This document shows, in pieces, positions 33,865-46,158 of a stretch of 64,000 bases of DNA. Both the position numbers and the translations under genes were made by a program. The notes under the pieces were generated by a model that worked only from the letters and a program-made list of their open reading frames with translations, had not been told where the DNA came from and ran no database searches. Numbering within the stretch: position 1 is the stretch's first letter; the number at the start of each line of letters is the position of its first letter. This stretch comes from Serratia sarumanii (lineage in GTDB: Bacteria > Pseudomonadota > Gammaproteobacteria > Enterobacterales > Enterobacteriaceae): assembly GCF_029962605.1 (NCBI RefSeq), contig NZ_CP124750.1, positions 4,588,001 to 4,652,000 of the forward strand. The letters run 5' to 3'.

Positions 33865-34683
33865 TTATGTCGCCAGTTCGCTGCGCAGCTGGCGCAATAC
33901 CGGCTCGATCTCTGGCATCACTCCGTGCCAAAGCAGGAAAGCATGCGCCGCCTGCCCCACCAGCATGCCCAGCCCATCGGCATATTCCGTTGCCCCTTGC
34001 TGCTGCGCCCAGGCCAGGAACGGCGTGACGCCCTGCTGATAGAACATGTCATAGCAACGGGTTTGCGCGTTGACTACGCCCGCGGGCAACGCCGGGATCT
34101 CCCCGCTGATGCCGGACGCCGTCGCGTTGATCACCAGATCGAACGCTTGCTGATTCAGTTGATCCATCGGCGCCGCCGAGATCTCTCCCAGATGCCGGAA
34201 AGCGTCGGCCAACTCCTCGGCGCGGCTGAAGGTGCGGTTGGTGATCGTGAGCCGGCAGCCGAAAGACAGCAGCGGCAGGATCACGCCGCGCGCCGCGCCG
34301 CCGGCCCCCACCAGCAAGATGCGATCCTGCGGCCGAATCAATTGCTGACGCTGCAGATCGGTCAGCAAACCGATGCCGTCGGTGTTGTCCCCCAGCAGAC
34401 CGCCATTCGGCAATACCTTCAGGGTATTGACCGCGCCGGCCATCGCTGCGCGCTCGCTCAGCTCGGAAGCGGCCTCATAAGCGCGCTCTTTGAAAGGCAC
34501 CGTGACGTTCGCCCCCAGCCCTCCGGCGTGGATAAACGCCTGCAGGCTGGTTTCAAAACCGTCCAACGGCGCCAACACCGCTCCATAAGGATGCTCAATG
34601 CCAGTCTGGGCAGCGAACAGCGCATGAATTCGCGGCGACTTGCTGTGACCAATAGGGTTGCCAAATACCGCAAACTTCTCCAT
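33865..34683 (-). CDS. aroE: Shikimate dehydrogenase AroE
   Basis: A 272-residue NADP-dependent enzyme reducing 3-dehydroshikimate in aromatic amino-acid synthesis; same length as E. coli. Substrate site GHSKSPRIH (12-20), catalytic Lys in NVTVPFKE, Asp in GDNTDG, and the Rossmann loop VGAGGAARG are intact. Start ATG 34683 has GAGG at 8 bases; the in-frame ATG at 34689 is only 2 bases from it. E. coli has yrdB between aroE and yrdA; here there is only a 38-bp gap. It ends the dprA-smg-yrdD-tsaC-aroE cluster. Confidence 0.96.
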   Translation of the reverse strand: MEKFAVFGNPIGHSKSPRIHALFAAQTGIEHPYGAVLAPLDGFETSLQAFIHAGGLGANVTVPFKERAYEAASELSERAAMAGAVNTLKVLPNGGLLGDNTDGIGLLTDLQRQQLIRPQDRILLVGAGGAARGVILPLLSFGCRLTITNRTFSRAEELADAFRHLGEISAAPMDQLNQQAFDLVINATASGISGEIPALPAGVVNAQTRCYDMFYQQGVTPFLAWAQQQGATEYADGLGMLVGQAAHAFLLWHGVMPEIEPVLRQLRSELAT

Positions 34684-34694
34684 GCCCATTACCT

Positions 34695-35264
34695 CTAGCC
34701 CTGACGGATCTGTTCGCCGGTCAGAGCATCTCTGATTTCGGAAGGATTAAGACGGCCACCCACCTCGCCGGCCAATACCGGGAAAGCAGTGCCGAATTGC
34801 CGCGCGACTTCATCCGCACTGCGGCACGGCTCCTGCCCACTGAGATTGGCACTGGTCGATACCAGCGGCTTGCCGTACTGCCGGCACAGTTGCTGCACCA
34901 ACGGGTGATCGCTAACGCGCACCGCCAGCGAGCTGAAACGCCCGGTCAGCAAGCGCGGCGTCTCCGGCCGGGCAGGCAACACCCAGGTTACCGGCCCAGG
35001 CCAGCTGGCGAACATCGTCACGCGCTGCTGTTCGCTGAGCGCGCTGTCGTCGATATAGGGCTTAAGCTGCGTATAGTCGGCGGCGATCAGAATCAGCCCC
35101 TTTTCCCACGGCCGCTGTTTCAATGCCAGCAAAGCATTGACCGCCTGTTCGCTGTCGGGATCGCACCCTAGGCCGAATACCGCTTCGGTGGGATAGGCAA
35201 TCACCTGCTGTTGATGCAAAGCATCGATGATAGATAAAAGGTTCGGGCTTAATTCTGAGTTCAT
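34695..35264 (-). CDS. tsaC: Threonylcarbamoyl-AMP synthase TsaC
   Basis: A 189-residue protein of the YrdC/Sua5 family that makes threonylcarbamoyl-AMP for the t6A37 modification of ANN-decoding tRNAs. Family motifs include [13 protein letters not shown] near residue 25, [22 protein letters not shown] and [11 protein letters not shown] 35264 is chosen to match the E. coli length (190). Its ribosome-binding site is weak; the gap to the yrdD stop is 7 bp, so coupling is likely. Eleven bp separate it from aroE. Confidence 0.95.
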   Translation of the reverse strand: MNSELSPNLLSIIDALHQQQVIAYPTEAVFGLGCDPDSEQAVNALLALKQRPWEKGLILIAADYTQLKPYIDDSALSEQQRVTMFASWPGPVTWVLPARPETPRLLTGRFSSLAVRVSDHPLVQQLCRQYGKPLVSTSANLSGQEPCRSADEVARQFGTAFPVLAGEVGGRLNPSEIRDALTGEQIRQG

Positions 35265-35271
35265 GATGTGA

Positions 35272-35817
35272 TTATTCTGTAGTCGCCACGGGTTTTCCGC
35301 ACAGCTTGCTGGCACAGCACAGGACGGGGCCTTTTGCCGTACGTTTTTCCATCAGCAGCGGGTAATGGCAATAGGCACATTCACCGGCGACGGGTTTAAC
35401 ATTGAGGGCGAATTGGCATTCCGGATAACGATCGCAGGAATGAAAAACCTTGCCGTAGCGCGATTTACGCTGCAACAGCTTGCCCTGACCGCACTGCGGA
35501 CAGGTAATGGCGGTTTCATCAGGCTTATCGATCACTTCAGTGTGATCGCACTGCGGATAATCGCTGCAACCGATAAACATGCCATAGCGCCCCTGGCGCA
35601 GCACCAACGTCGCCTGACACTTCGGGCACTGCTGCCCATCCAGCACCTTGACGACATGCCCGTCGGCCTGCGCTTTCAGCGGCCGAATATATTGGCATTC
35701 AGGGTACTGGGAACAGCCGAGGAAGGGGCCGTGGCGACCGCTACGGATCACCAGCTCGGCCCCGCATTCCGGACAGGGTTCATTTTGCCTGGCGGCAAAA
35801 ATCGCGTTTTTTGTCAT
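35272..35817 (-). CDS. yrdD: Topoisomerase-type zinc-ribbon protein YrdD
   Basis: A 181-residue protein of four Cys4-type zinc ribbons. Three have the topoisomerase I C-terminal pattern (CPECG...[13 protein letters not shown]...[13 protein letters not shown]...SCDRYPEC), and the last is shortened (CAYC...[10 protein letters not shown]). It resembles the C-terminal DNA-binding part of TopA without the enzyme domains. Function is not established. It is cotranscribed with smg upstream and tsaC downstream. Confidence 0.92.
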   Translation of the reverse strand: MTKNAIFAARQNEPCPECGAELVIRSGRHGPFLGCSQYPECQYIRPLKAQADGHVVKVLDGQQCPKCQATLVLRQGRYGMFIGCSDYPQCDHTEVIDKPDETAITCPQCGQGKLLQRKSRYGKVFHSCDRYPECQFALNVKPVAGECAYCHYPLLMEKRTAKGPVLCCASKLCGKPVATTE

Positions 35818-35842
35818 AACGTCTTCTATGCGCGTTATCGGC

Positions 35843-36316
35843 TCAATGCAGATAACCTTCGTTCACTTCAAACAACAGTTCTTCCATTTGCTGATAGGCG
35901 CTTTCATATCCGGGAATATTAAACAGCACCATCAACACGACCCATTTCAGATCTTCGAGATCGAATTCCGCATTATCCAAAGCCATAACGCGGTCGATAA
36001 CCATTTCACGGGTTTCGAGGTTCAATACCTGAATCTGTTCCAGGAACAGGAGAAAACCACGGCAGCCGGCGTCCAAACGCGCGCTTTCCTCTTCGGTGTA
36101 GATCCGCATTGCCAGCGGATCGGCATCCATAAAGTAAGGCGCATTTTGGCCTTCTTGCAGGTCAGCCAGCTTCTCAAGCCAATTCAACGCGTTGTAGATA
36201 TCATCCCGATGAAACCCCGCCTGGGCGAGATCATCGGTCAGTTGATCCTGATCGACGCGCATCTCTGGTTCATTGTGGATATAAGTTTCAAACAAGTACA
36301 TGAGTACGTCGAACAT
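35843..36316 (-). CDS. smg: Smg protein (DUF494)
   Basis: A 157-residue acidic, mostly helical protein of the Smg/DUF494 family, the same length as in E. coli; the start [16 protein letters not shown] is typical. Function is unknown. Its first 29 bases overlap the 3' end of dprA in another frame, as in E. coli, which suggests translational coupling. Confidence 0.93.
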   Translation of the reverse strand: MFDVLMYLFETYIHNEPEMRVDQDQLTDDLAQAGFHRDDIYNALNWLEKLADLQEGQNAPYFMDADPLAMRIYTEEESARLDAGCRGFLLFLEQIQVLNLETREMVIDRVMALDNAEFDLEDLKWVVLMVLFNIPGYESAYQQMEELLFEVNEGYLH

Positions 36317-37409
36317 GGCTTGCCCTCCTTATTCGGACATAGCCGCCGGGTACAGCTGCGATCCACCCTGCTAACTCCAGTTCGAGTAACTTGATTACCA
36401 CCACTGGCACAGGTTGGCCGGCACGTTCAGCGACGACGTCAACAGGTGTCACCTCATCTCCTACGTTAGCCAACACATCGGCAAATGGCAATTCAACTTC
36501 AGCCTGCGACGCACAAATAGTTGTATTTTCGTTCAGTGGCAGCCATTGAAGGCCGCTTCCCAGCAATTCTGCGATATCTTTCGGCCCGGTAACCAGATGC
36601 GCGCCCTGCTGAATTAGCCAGTGCGTGCCTTCGCTCATCGGGTTCCCTAACGGCCCCGGCAAGGCGAATACCTCACGCCCCTGCTCCAGCGCATAGCGGG
36701 CCGTCACCAGGGTACCGCTGCGCAACGAGGCTTCTATGACCAGAACGCCCTGGCTCAGCCCGCTGATAATACGGTTGCGGCGCGGAAAATGGTCGGCCAG
36801 AGGCAAATCGGTGACCAAATGATCCGAAATCACCGCGCCGCCCTGCTCGACAATCTGCTCCGCGAGCCTGCGGTGCCGGCGTGGATAAACATTGGCCAAC
36901 CCGCTGCCCAATACCGCTACCGTGCAACCGCCGGCCGCCAGCGCTGCGCGATGGCAAATGCCGTCGATGCCGATCGCCAAACCGCTGGTGATGGTGAAAC
37001 CGCAACGCGCCAATTCCGCGGCGAAATGATTGGCCCAACGCTCGCCGTAGTGGCTGAACTGCCGGCTGCCAACCATGGCGAGCTGCGGACGCAGCAACGC
37101 TTGAGGATCGCCCTCGATCAGCAAAAACAGCGGCGCATCGTCGATCTGGGCCAGGCGTTCCGGATAGCCGGCCGCCCCATAGTTCAGCATACGGTGCGCC
37201 GGCAGTTCCAGCCAACGCAGGCTGGCCGCCAGATAAGCGGGATCCGCTTGGTTGAACTGCGCCCGCTGCCGCTCGTTCAACCCCAGTTCACGCAACGCGC
37301 TGCGAGGCTCGCGCCCCATTTGCGATAGCTGCCGCACGATCCGGCTGGCCACGACGGTCTGCAGCCCCGTTACCCCTCGCATCCGTAAAGCGATCTCTTC
37401 CGGCCGCAT
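36288..37409 (-). CDS. dprA: DNA-processing protein DprA (Smf)
   Basis: A 373-residue protein (E. coli Smf: 374) that loads RecA on single-stranded DNA in transformable bacteria. A SAM-like N-terminal region (1-70) is followed by the Rossmann-type DprA core (about 95-290; [36 protein letters not shown]) and a C-terminal winged helix (about 310-373). Start ATG 37409 has GAGGGA at 7 bases; the frame continues to 37454 without support. It diverges from def across 133 bp. Confidence 0.94.
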   Translation of the reverse strand: MRPEEIALRMRGVTGLQTVVASRIVRQLSQMGREPRSALRELGLNERQRAQFNQADPAYLAASLRWLELPAHRMLNYGAAGYPERLAQIDDAPLFLLIEGDPQALLRPQLAMVGSRQFSHYGERWANHFAAELARCGFTITSGLAIGIDGICHRAALAAGGCTVAVLGSGLANVYPRRHRRLAEQIVEQGGAVISDHLVTDLPLADHFPRRNRIISGLSQGVLVIEASLRSGTLVTARYALEQGREVFALPGPLGNPMSEGTHWLIQQGAHLVTGPKDIAELLGSGLQWLPLNENTTICASQAEVELPFADVLANVGDEVTPVDVVAERAGQPVPVVVIKLLELELAGWIAAVPGGYVRIRRASHVRRTHVLV

Positions 37410-37542
37410 CGTCTGTTCCCTCAGCAAAAACGGTGGTATTACCAATCTGAGCAATTGGTGCGCAATGCTGTCAATCAGGCCGGGAAATGTCTAGAATAGA
37501 GGTTAAACCTCGTTCATTACTCGGATACAGATCTAAAGATAT

Positions 37543-38052
37543 ATGTCAGTCTTGCAGGTATTACATTTCCCAGACGAGCGTCTGCGCAAAATCGCAGCGC
37601 CGGTAAAAGAAGTCAATGCAGATATCCAGCGCATCGTGGATGATATGTTTGAAACCATGTACGCAGAGGAAGGCATTGGCTTGGCTGCGACTCAGGTGGA
37701 TATCCATCAGCGCATTATCGTGATCGACGTCTCCGAGAATCGCGATCAGCGCCTGGTGCTGATCAACCCGGAGCTGCTGGAAAAGAGCGGCGAAACCGGC
37801 ATCGAGGAAGGCTGTCTTTCCATTCCCGAGCAGCGTGCGTTGGTACCACGTGCCGCGCAGGTGAAGATCCGCGCGCTGGATCGCGAAGGCAAACCTTTCG
37901 AACTGGAAGCGGACGATCTGCTGGCGATCTGCATCCAGCACGAGATGGATCACCTGATGGGTAAACTGTTCGTCGATTACCTGTCGCCGCTCAAGCGTCA
38001 GCGCATTCGTCAGAAACTGGAAAAAATGGCCAAGCTTCAAGCCCGCGCCTAA
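37543..38052 (+). CDS. def: Peptide deformylase Def
   Basis: A 169-residue metalloenzyme that removes the formyl group from nascent N-termini. All three motifs are present: [13 protein letters not shown] and QHEMDH (metal-binding Cys and two His). Same length as in E. coli. It is the first gene of def-fmt-rsmB-trkA. Its product undoes what Fmt, encoded 17 bp downstream, adds. Confidence 0.97.
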   Translation: MSVLQVLHFPDERLRKIAAPVKEVNADIQRIVDDMFETMYAEEGIGLAATQVDIHQRIIVIDVSENRDQRLVLINPELLEKSGETGIEEGCLSIPEQRALVPRAAQVKIRALDREGKPFELEADDLLAICIQHEMDHLMGKLFVDYLSPLKRQRIRQKLEKMAKLQARA

Positions 38053-38069
38053 CCGATCAGGAAATCAAC

Positions 38070-39014
38070 GTGTCTGACTCTTTACGGATTATTTTCGCCG
38101 GAACACCAGACTTCGCAGCGCGTCATCTTGACGCGCTGTTGTCATCTGAGCACCAGATTGTCGGCGTTTTTACCCAGCCCGACCGCCCGGCAGGCCGCGG
38201 CAACAAGCTGACGCCAAGCCCGGTAAAAGTGCTGGCTGAGCAACACCAACTGCCGGTATTTCAGCCCAAATCGCTGCGCCCCGAAGAGAACCAGCGCCTG
38301 GTGGCCGATCTTAACGCCGACGTGATGGTGGTGGTTGCCTACGGGCTGATCCTGCCGCAGGCGGTGCTGGATATGCCGCGTCTAGGTTGCATCAACGTAC
38401 ATGGCTCGCTGCTGCCTCGCTGGCGCGGTGCGGCGCCGATCCAGCGCTCGCTCTGGGCCGGCGACAGCGAAACCGGCGTGACCATCATGCAGATGGACGT
38501 CGGTCTCGATACCGGCGACATGATGCACAAGATTGCCTGCCCGATTGAGAGCAGCGATACCAGCGCCAGTCTCTACGACAAGCTGGCGCAGCTCGGCCCG
38601 CAGGGCATGCTGACGACGCTGCGCCAAATGGCCGACGGCAGCGCCACCCGCGAAGTGCAAGACGACGCGCTGGTCACCTACGCCGAGAAGCTGAGCAAAG
38701 AAGAAGCTCGCCTGGACTGGACGCTGTCCGCCGAACAACTGGAGCGCTGCATCCGCGCCTTCAACCCTTGGCCGATCAGCTACTTCACCATCGACGATCA
38801 ACCGGTGAAAGTCTGGCAAGCCAGCGTACTGGCGCAAAGCGCCAATGCGGAGCCGGGCACCGTTGTCCATGCCGACAAGCACGGCATTCAGGTGGCGACC
38901 GCCGACGGCATCCTCAATCTGATCCAACTGCAGCCCGCCGGCAAGAAACCGATGTCGGCGCAGGACCTGTTAAATTCACGCCGTGAATGGTTTACCCCGG
39001 GTAACCGGCTGTAA
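38070..39014 (+). CDS. fmt: Methionyl-tRNA formyltransferase Fmt
   Basis: A 314-residue enzyme formylating initiator Met-tRNA. The catalytic core has [12 protein letters not shown] at the N-terminus, [17 protein letters not shown] (catalytic Asn/His) and the [14 protein letters not shown] [18 protein letters not shown]. The C-terminal OB-fold-like domain runs from about 210. The start is GTG 38070, as in E. coli, with AGGA seven bases upstream. Confidence 0.97.
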   Translation: MSDSLRIIFAGTPDFAARHLDALLSSEHQIVGVFTQPDRPAGRGNKLTPSPVKVLAEQHQLPVFQPKSLRPEENQRLVADLNADVMVVVAYGLILPQAVLDMPRLGCINVHGSLLPRWRGAAPIQRSLWAGDSETGVTIMQMDVGLDTGDMMHKIACPIESSDTSASLYDKLAQLGPQGMLTTLRQMADGSATREVQDDALVTYAEKLSKEEARLDWTLSAEQLERCIRAFNPWPISYFTIDDQPVKVWQASVLAQSANAEPGTVVHADKHGIQVATADGILNLIQLQPAGKKPMSAQDLLNSRREWFTPGNRL

Positions 39015-39086
39015 GTCACCCCACTGCCCGGCCGTTCATCGCCGGGCCGTTATTTTCTTAATGCCGATCGTTATCAGCTTCAGCCT

Positions 39087-40376
39087 ATGAAAAATAATTA
39101 CAATCTCCGCAGCATCGCTGCCAAAGCCATCGGCCAGGTGCTGGATCAAGGGCAGTCGCTCAGCACTGTCCTGCCGGCGCTGCAAACCGCCATCAGCGAT
39201 AAGGACCGCGGGTTGCTGCAGGAACTGTGCTTCGGCACATTGCGCGTGCTGCCGCAGCTCGAATGGTGCATTCAACAATTGATGGCCAAGCCGCTGACCG
39301 GCAAACAGCGTACGCTGCACTATCTGCTGATGGTCGGCCTGTATCAGCTGCTGTATACCCGTATCCCGCCGCACGCCGTATTGGCCGAAACCGTGGAAGG
39401 CGCGGTGGCGCTGAAACGCCCACAGTTGAAAGGCCTGATTAACGGCGTCTTGCGGCAATTCCAACGCCAGCAGGAAGAGCTGCTGCAGCGCGCCGCCAAC
39501 AATGACAGCCGCTATCTGCACCCGAGCTGGTTGCTGAAACGCATTCAACAAGCCTATCCCGCCAACTGGGAACAGATCGTCGACGCCAATAACCAGAAGC
39601 CACCAATGTGGCTGCGCGTCAACCGCCTGCATCACACCCGCGAAGCTTATCTGCAGTTGCTGACCGACGCAGGCATCGCCGCGGAGCCTCATTCAGACTA
39701 TGCCGACGCGGTGCGTTTGCTGGCACCTTGCGCCGTGACCGATCTGCCTGGGTTCGCCGACGGCTGGGTCACCGTGCAAGATGCCTCAGCCCAGGGCTGT
39801 GTCGATCTATTGGATCCGCAAGACGGTGAACAGATCCTCGATTTGTGCGCCGCGCCTGGCGGCAAAACCACGCATATTCTGGAAGCGGCGCCGAAAGCGC
39901 ACGTCATGGCGGTCGATATCGACGAACAGCGCCTGGCGCGGGTGAAGGAAAACCTGCAGCGCCTGCGTTTGCACGCAGAGGTTAAGCTGGGCGATGGCCG
40001 CACCCCGCAGCAATGGTGCGGTGACAAGCAGTTCGACCGGATCCTGCTGGACGCGCCTTGTTCCGCCACCGGCGTGATCCGCCGTCACCCCGACATCAAA
40101 TGGCTGCGTCGCGATCGCGACATCGCCGAACTCGCCGCGCTGCAGGCCGACATCCTGGAAGCCGTCTGGCCCCATCTGAAATCGGGCGGCGTGATGGTTT
40201 ACGCTACCTGCTCTATCCTGCCGGATGAAAACAGCAGCCAGATCGCCGCGTTCTTGCAGCGCCACGCCGATGCCAAGCTGGTTGAAACCGGCGATGCGCA
40301 GCGGCCGGGGCGGCAGAATATCCCGCATCCCGAGGACGGCGATGGCTTCTTTTACGCTAAGCTGATTAAAATGTAA
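39087..40376 (+). CDS. rsmB: 16S rRNA m5C967 methyltransferase RsmB
   Basis: A 429-residue enzyme, same length as E. coli RsmB. The N-terminal NusB-like RNA-binding domain covers about 1-140. The S-adenosylmethionine domain includes [14 protein letters not shown], the DAPCSATG catalytic loop and the second cysteine motif YATCSI. It follows fmt by 72 bp. Confidence 0.96.
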   Translation: MKNNYNLRSIAAKAIGQVLDQGQSLSTVLPALQTAISDKDRGLLQELCFGTLRVLPQLEWCIQQLMAKPLTGKQRTLHYLLMVGLYQLLYTRIPPHAVLAETVEGAVALKRPQLKGLINGVLRQFQRQQEELLQRAANNDSRYLHPSWLLKRIQQAYPANWEQIVDANNQKPPMWLRVNRLHHTREAYLQLLTDAGIAAEPHSDYADAVRLLAPCAVTDLPGFADGWVTVQDASAQGCVDLLDPQDGEQILDLCAAPGGKTTHILEAAPKAHVMAVDIDEQRLARVKENLQRLRLHAEVKLGDGRTPQQWCGDKQFDRILLDAPCSATGVIRRHPDIKWLRRDRDIAELAALQADILEAVWPHLKSGGVMVYATCSILPDENSSQIAAFLQRHADAKLVETGDAQRPGRQNIPHPEDGDGFFYAKLIKM

Positions 40377-40431
40377 TGCTTCGGGGCGTGCGTGCGCGCC
40401 CTAAGTCTTTCAGTGTGAAGCAGAGAACACG

Positions 40432-41808
40432 ATGAAAATAATTATTCTTGGTGCCGGTCAGGTTGGCGGGACGCTGGCGGAAAACCTGGTGGGTGAAAAC
40501 AACGATATCACCGTCGTCGATACCGATTCCGGCCGGCTGCGTCAGCTGCAGGATAAATTCGATCTGCGGGTGGTTCAGGGGCACGGCTCTCATCCTCGGG
40601 TGCTGCGCGAAGCCGGCGCAGAAGACGCTGACATGCTGGTCGCCGTCACCAACTCCGACGAAACCAACATGGTTGCCTGCCAGATCGCCTATTCTCTGTT
40701 CAATACCCCCAACCGCATCGCCCGTATCCGCGCGCCGGAATATATCCGCGAGTCGGAGAAACTGTTCCTGCCGGAAGCGGTGCCGATCGACCATCTGATT
40801 TCACCGGAGCAGCTGGTCATCGACTATATCTACAAGCTGATTGAATACCCCGGCGCGCTGCAGGTGGTCAACTTCGCCGAAGGCAAGGTCAGCATCGCTG
40901 CGGTTAAAGCCTATTACGGCGGCCCGCTGGTCGGCAATGCGCTCTCTTCGATGCGCGAACACATGCCGCATATCGACACCCGCGTCGCCGCTATTTTCCG
41001 CCAGGACAGACCAATACGTCCGCAAGGCTCGACCATTATCGAAGCCGGTGATGAAGTCTTCTTCGTCGCCGCATCACAGCACATCCGCGCGGTGATGAGC
41101 GAACTGCAGCGGCTGGAAAAACCCTATAAGCGCATCATGATCGTCGGCGGCGGCAACGTCGGCGCCGGCCTGGCCGCCAAGCTGGAAAAAGACTACAACG
41201 TCAAACTGATCGAGCGGAACCAGCAACGCGCCGCCGAACTGGCCGAGCAGCTGCACGATACCATCGTGTTCTACGGCGATGCCTCCGACCAGGAGCTGCT
41301 GGCCGAAGAGCACGTCGAACAGGTGGATGTCTTCATCGCCATCACCAACGACGATGAGGCCAACATCATGTCCGCCATGCTGGCCAAGCGCATGGGCGCC
41401 AAGAAGGTGATGGTCTTGATCCAGCGCCGCGCCTATGTCGATCTGGTGCAGGGCAGCGTGATCGATATCGCCATTTCGCCGCAGCAGGCGACCATCTCCG
41501 CCCTGTTGGGGCACGTGCGCAAAGCGGATATCGTCAGCGTCTCGTCGCTGCGCCGCGGCGTGGCGGAAGCGATCGAAGCGATTGCCCACGGCGATGAAAG
41601 CACGTCCAAAGTGGTCGGCCGCATCGTCGAAGACATCAAGCTGCCACCGGGCACCACCATCGGCGCGATCGTACGTGGTGACGACGTGATCATCGCCAAC
41701 GGCAACAGCAAAATCGAACAGGGCGATCACGTCATCATGTTTATTACCGACAAGAAATTCGTGCCGGACGTTGAACGCCTGTTCCAACCGAGCCCGTTCT
41801 TCTTGTAG
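40432..41808 (+). CDS. trkA: Trk potassium uptake regulatory subunit TrkA
   Basis: A 458-residue peripheral membrane protein that gates TrkH/TrkG K+ uptake. It contains two RCK units, each with a Rossmann NAD-binding domain ([14 protein letters not shown] at 2-15; [14 protein letters not shown] near 233) and a TrkA-C domain. Length equals E. coli TrkA. The 55 bp from rsmB contain only a short GC-rich inverted repeat, so read-through from def-fmt-rsmB is likely. Confidence 0.97.
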   Translation: MKIIILGAGQVGGTLAENLVGENNDITVVDTDSGRLRQLQDKFDLRVVQGHGSHPRVLREAGAEDADMLVAVTNSDETNMVACQIAYSLFNTPNRIARIRAPEYIRESEKLFLPEAVPIDHLISPEQLVIDYIYKLIEYPGALQVVNFAEGKVSIAAVKAYYGGPLVGNALSSMREHMPHIDTRVAAIFRQDRPIRPQGSTIIEAGDEVFFVAASQHIRAVMSELQRLEKPYKRIMIVGGGNVGAGLAAKLEKDYNVKLIERNQQRAAELAEQLHDTIVFYGDASDQELLAEEHVEQVDVFIAITNDDEANIMSAMLAKRMGAKKVMVLIQRRAYVDLVQGSVIDIAISPQQATISALLGHVRKADIVSVSSLRRGVAEAIEAIAHGDESTSKVVGRIVEDIKLPPGTTIGAIVRGDDVIIANGNSKIEQGDHVIMFITDKKFVPDVERLFQPSPFFL

Positions 41809-41831
41809 AACAAATTTATTAGGCGGTGGTC

Positions 41832-41885
41832 TATAATCGCGTAGTTGTTCTCTGCCTTGGGAGGAGATAAAACTTCTCTCCTTTT
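41832..41885 (+). promoter_or_regulatory. Candidate mscL promoter -10 and leader hairpin
   Basis: A consensus TATAAT lies at 41832-41837, without a good -35. It is followed by a 6-bp stem (aggaga 41862-41867, tctcct 41877-41882) and TTTT. The stem could be a weak trkA terminator or an mscL leader structure; the two roles cannot be separated by eye. Confidence 0.4.
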
Positions 41886-41945
41886 GTGGCAAAGGGAAAT
41901 TGCTTTGTTAAACTTGAGTTATTAATTCTGCAAGGGGTGCGTTCT

Positions 41946-42362
41946 ATGAGTATGTTGAAAGAGTTTCGCGAATTTGCCATGCGTGGCAACGTGGTCGATC
42001 TGGCCGTCGGTGTGATTATCGGTGCCGCATTCGGCAAGATTGTTTCGTCCTTCGTGGCCGATATCATCATGCCACCACTGGGGTTACTGATCGGCGGCGT
42101 CGACTTTAAACAATTCCATCTGGTATTACGTGAAGCTCAGGGCGCCGTACCGGCGGTGGTAATGAACTACGGTTCATTCATTCAAACCGTATTCGACTTC
42201 GTGATTGTCGCCTTCGCCATCTTCCTGGCAATTAAATTGATGAACAAAATGCGCCGCAAGCAGGAAGAAGCGCCGGCAGCGCCGCCAGCACCTACCGCAG
42301 AAGAGAAACTGCTGACGGAAATCCGTGACCTGCTGAGCCAGCAACAGCAGCCAAAACTGTAA
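41946..42362 (+). CDS. mscL: Large-conductance mechanosensitive channel MscL
   Basis: A 138-residue pentameric inner-membrane channel that opens under osmotic downshock. N-terminal amphipathic helix ([13 protein letters not shown]), TM1 ([20 protein letters not shown]), a periplasmic loop, TM2 (about 75-100) and a C-terminal charged helical bundle are all visible. Start ATG 41946 has AAGGGG at 8 bases; a longer in-frame start at 41886 is unsupported. Confidence 0.96.
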   Translation: MSMLKEFREFAMRGNVVDLAVGVIIGAAFGKIVSSFVADIIMPPLGLLIGGVDFKQFHLVLREAQGAVPAVVMNYGSFIQTVFDFVIVAFAIFLAIKLMNKMRRKQEEAPAAPPAPTAEEKLLTEIRDLLSQQQQPKL

Positions 42363-42384
42363 AACAGCGTTTGGTTATGCCAAT

Positions 42385-42414
42385 AAAAAGCCACCTGACG
42401 AAGGTGGCTTTTTT
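42385..42414. terminator. Bidirectional terminator between mscL and arfA
   Basis: A 12-bp stem (aaaaagccacct 42385-42396 with aggtggcttttt 42402-42413), 5-base loop, flanked by A-tract and T-tract. It can act on both mscL and arfA. Confidence 0.9.
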
Positions 42415-42420
42415 AATGCC

Positions 42421-42627
42421 TTAAAACCAGAAGGCCAGTGGTAAATTATCGCTTGATAGTTTACCACTGGCCTCCCAGTTACCGCCTTTGTTGTGTTTTT
42501 CTTTACGCCGATAGCTGCCTTTGCCTTTCACATTCTTTTCTACTCGTTGACGGAATAGCGGATCATGCAGCAGCGCCTCAATGGCGTTATCTTGAATCTG
42601 ACCTTTAGTGTGACGATATTTCGTCAT
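42421..42627 (-). CDS. arfA: Alternative ribosome-rescue factor ArfA
   Basis: A 68-residue protein. The core [20 protein letters not shown] and the basic segment through GNWEASGK are those of ArfA, which recruits RF2 to ribosomes stalled on nonstop mRNA. The last 15 or so codons form a long hairpin (42433-42472). In E. coli such a hairpin is cut by RNase III or terminates transcription, giving nonstop arfA mRNA that is made into active truncated ArfA only when tmRNA fails. The annotated C-terminal tail is therefore probably absent from the active protein. Confidence 0.93.
   Translation of the reverse strand: MTKYRHTKGQIQDNAIEALLHDPLFRQRVEKNVKGKGSYRRKEKHNKGGNWEASGKLSSDNLPLAFWF
42433..42472 (-). 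promoter_or_regulatory. Intragenic arfA hairpin (nonstop-mRNA control element)
   Basis: A perfect 13-bp stem, ggccagtggtaaa (42433-42445) with tttaccactggcc (42460-42472), continues through one mismatch into TATC/GATA with a 4-base loop. It lies entirely in the 3' coding part of arfA. On the minus strand it is followed by TTCTGGTTTT. This is consistent with the RNase III site and internal terminator described for E. coli arfA. Confidence 0.85.
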
Positions 42628-42702
42628 GATAATGCTCCTGTAAAAGGTGTGGTGATAAAACGGGGCGATAATACTGCCGGCGGTATAAAAATTAAAGTGC
42701 CG

Positions 42703-43134
42703 TCAGCAACCTTTTTTGCCTTTTTCATCGCTGGCGCCCTGTTCCAAGGCTTCCAGAATAGAACAATAATTGCTGGTATGGGCAGTGCCGCAGCAGGCAT
42801 CACTCAACCGCTTCAGCGATTCGCGCATGCGAGTCAGCTCCGCCAACTTACTTTCCACTTCGCTCAGGCGCGCATCGACGATCGACTTCGACTCCTGGCA
42901 GGTATGATGTTCAGGATCGACGCGGATCGACAGCAGCTCAGCGATCGTTTCCAGAGTAAATCCCAGCTGCTTGGCATAGCGAATGAAGCGCAGCCGCTGC
43001 AGATCCTGCTCGGTGTAGAGCCGATAACCACCTTCGGTGCGGACATTGTGATCCATCATGCCCTGCTTTTCATAGTAACGCACGGTATCCGGCGTCACTT
43101 CGGCAAGCTTGGCCAACTGACCTATCTTGAACAT
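42703..43134 (-). CDS. zntR: Zn(II)-responsive MerR-family activator ZntR
   Basis: A 143-residue MerR-type regulator. The winged helix at 1-70 (IGQLAKLAEVTPDTVRYYEKQGMM-like) is followed by a dimerisation helix and the zinc-binding cysteines and histidine of DPEHHTCQES, DACCGTAH and SNYCSIL. It activates the zinc exporter zntA, which is not in this window. Its ATG overlaps the yhdN stop by one base (TAATG). Confidence 0.95.
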   Translation of the reverse strand: MFKIGQLAKLAEVTPDTVRYYEKQGMMDHNVRTEGGYRLYTEQDLQRLRFIRYAKQLGFTLETIAELLSIRVDPEHHTCQESKSIVDARLSEVESKLAELTRMRESLKRLSDACCGTAHTSNYCSILEALEQGASDEKGKKGC

Positions 43135-43508
43135 TACTTCTCCTCCCGGGTGAATTTACCGTCCAATGCACGCTGATATTCACCATGCAAGAAATCCGTA
43201 CTCATCCCAGCCTGACGCAACCGGTGCTCCAGCAGCGCCATGCGTTTGCTGAGTTCGACATAGTCCTGATGCTCACTGTTAATCCCTTGCAGCAAACGAG
43301 CAACGGTCAACGCCTCTTTGCGATCTTCCAGCTCCGGCGGCAGGTAACCGGCATTTTTCAGCAAACGGTAACCGGCGCGCAGTTCAGCCGGCACCGCGCT
43401 GTCATCTTCCAGCGCCAACGGTTGACCCTGGCCGGGCAGATTGTCGAACTCGCCTTTATCTTGGGCATCAAGGATATGGCGTTCCGCCCATTGATCGAGC
43501 AGCCCCAT
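43134..43508 (-). CDS. yhdN: DUF1992 protein YhdN (DnaJ-related conserved domain)
   Basis: A 124-residue small protein with the DUF1992 signature: WAERHILDAQDKGEFDNLPG at 7-26, GQPLALEDD and a central EDRKE helix. Function is unknown. It is translationally coupled to zntR by a one-base overlap, the arrangement seen in E. coli. Confidence 0.92.
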   Translation of the reverse strand: MGLLDQWAERHILDAQDKGEFDNLPGQGQPLALEDDSAVPAELRAGYRLLKNAGYLPPELEDRKEALTVARLLQGINSEHQDYVELSKRMALLEHRLRQAGMSTDFLHGEYQRALDGKFTREEK

Positions 43509-43613
43509 GAAAGACAGCCTCGGTTAGCCTAATGATTAAGCCTTAGCATAGCGGACAGGGGCGGGGATCTTAAGCGCAGCGGGGGAATTACGCACATTTG
43601 GCTGGGTTTGGAC

Positions 43614-43644
43614 GTAAAAAAACCGGGCAAGCCCGGTTTTTTTA
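43614..43644. terminator. Alpha operon terminator (after rplQ)
   Basis: Stem aaccgggc/gcccggtt extended by A-tract and T-tract (43616-43628 with 43631-43643), 2-base loop. It lies 13 bp after the rplQ stop and can act on both strands. Confidence 0.92.
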
Positions 43645-43656
43645 CGCGTCTACAGA

Positions 43657-44070
<414 letters not shown>

Positions 44071-44086
44071 TTAACCTGTGATCCGG

Positions 44087-45076
44087 TTACTCGTCAGCAA
44101 TGCTTGCCGGCGGCCAGTTTTCCAGGCGCATGCCCAGAGACAGACCACGTGAGGCCAGCACGTCTTTAATCTCGGTAAGAGATTTTTTACCCAGGTTTGG
44201 CGTTTTCAGCAACTCAACCTCGGTACGCTGTACCAGATCACCGATGTAGTGGATAGCTTCTGCCTTGAGGCAGTTAGCAGAGCGGACAGTCAATTCCAGA
44301 TCGTCAACAGGGCGCAGCAAGATCGGATCGAATTCCGGTTTCTCTTCTTTAACTTCCGGCTGACGTACATCACGCAGGTCAACGAAAGCTTCAAGTTGTT
44401 CAGCCAGAATGGTGGCCGCACGGCGGATCGCCTCTTCAGGATCGATCGTGCCATTGGTCTCCATCTCGATGACCAGCTTATCCAAGTCAGTACGCTGTTC
44501 TACACGCGCAGCTTCAACATTGTAGGCGATACGCTCTACAGGGCTGTAGCAGGCGTCAACCAACAGACGACCGATTGGGCGCTCATCTTCTTCCGAATGA
44601 ATTCGGGCAGAAGCCGGCACATAACCGCGACCGCGCTGAACTTTGATACGCATGCTGATAGCCGCGTTCTCATCAGTCAGGTGGCAGATCACGTGCTGAG
44701 GCTTGACGATTTCGACATCACCATCATGGGTGATGTCGGCAGCGGTCACAGGGCCAATGCCAGATTTATTCAGGGTAAGAATAACTTCGTCTTTGCCTTG
44801 AACTCTCACCGCCAGCCCTTTCAGGTTGAGCAGGATCTCCAGGATATCTTCCTGTACGCCTTCTTTGGTGCTGTACTCATGCAGTACACCATCAATCTCA
44901 ACCTCGGTCACCGCGCAACCCGGCATAGATGAAAGCAGAATACGGCGCAGTGCGTTGCCAAGAGTATGGCCAAAGCCACGCTCTAAAGGCTCAAGGGTCA
45001 CCTTGGCGTGCGTCGAACTGACTTGCTCGATATCTACCAGGCGCGGTTTTAGAAACTCTGTCACAGAACCCTGCAT
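44087..45076 (-). CDS. rpoA: RNA polymerase alpha subunit
   Basis: 329 residues, identical in length to E. coli alpha. N-terminal assembly domain (about 1-235; [17 protein letters not shown]), linker, and C-terminal domain (about 250-329; [19 protein letters not shown]) that binds UP elements and activators. It lies in the alpha operon between rpsD (25 bp) and rplQ. Confidence 0.98.
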
Positions 45077-45101
45077 TGTGTCCTCTCTTTGGTACTAAGC
45101 T

Positions 45102-45740
<639 letters not shown>

Positions 45741-45752
45741 CTAAAAGCTGCG

Positions 45753-46145
<393 letters not shown>

Positions 46146-46158
46146 TCAATAACCCCGA

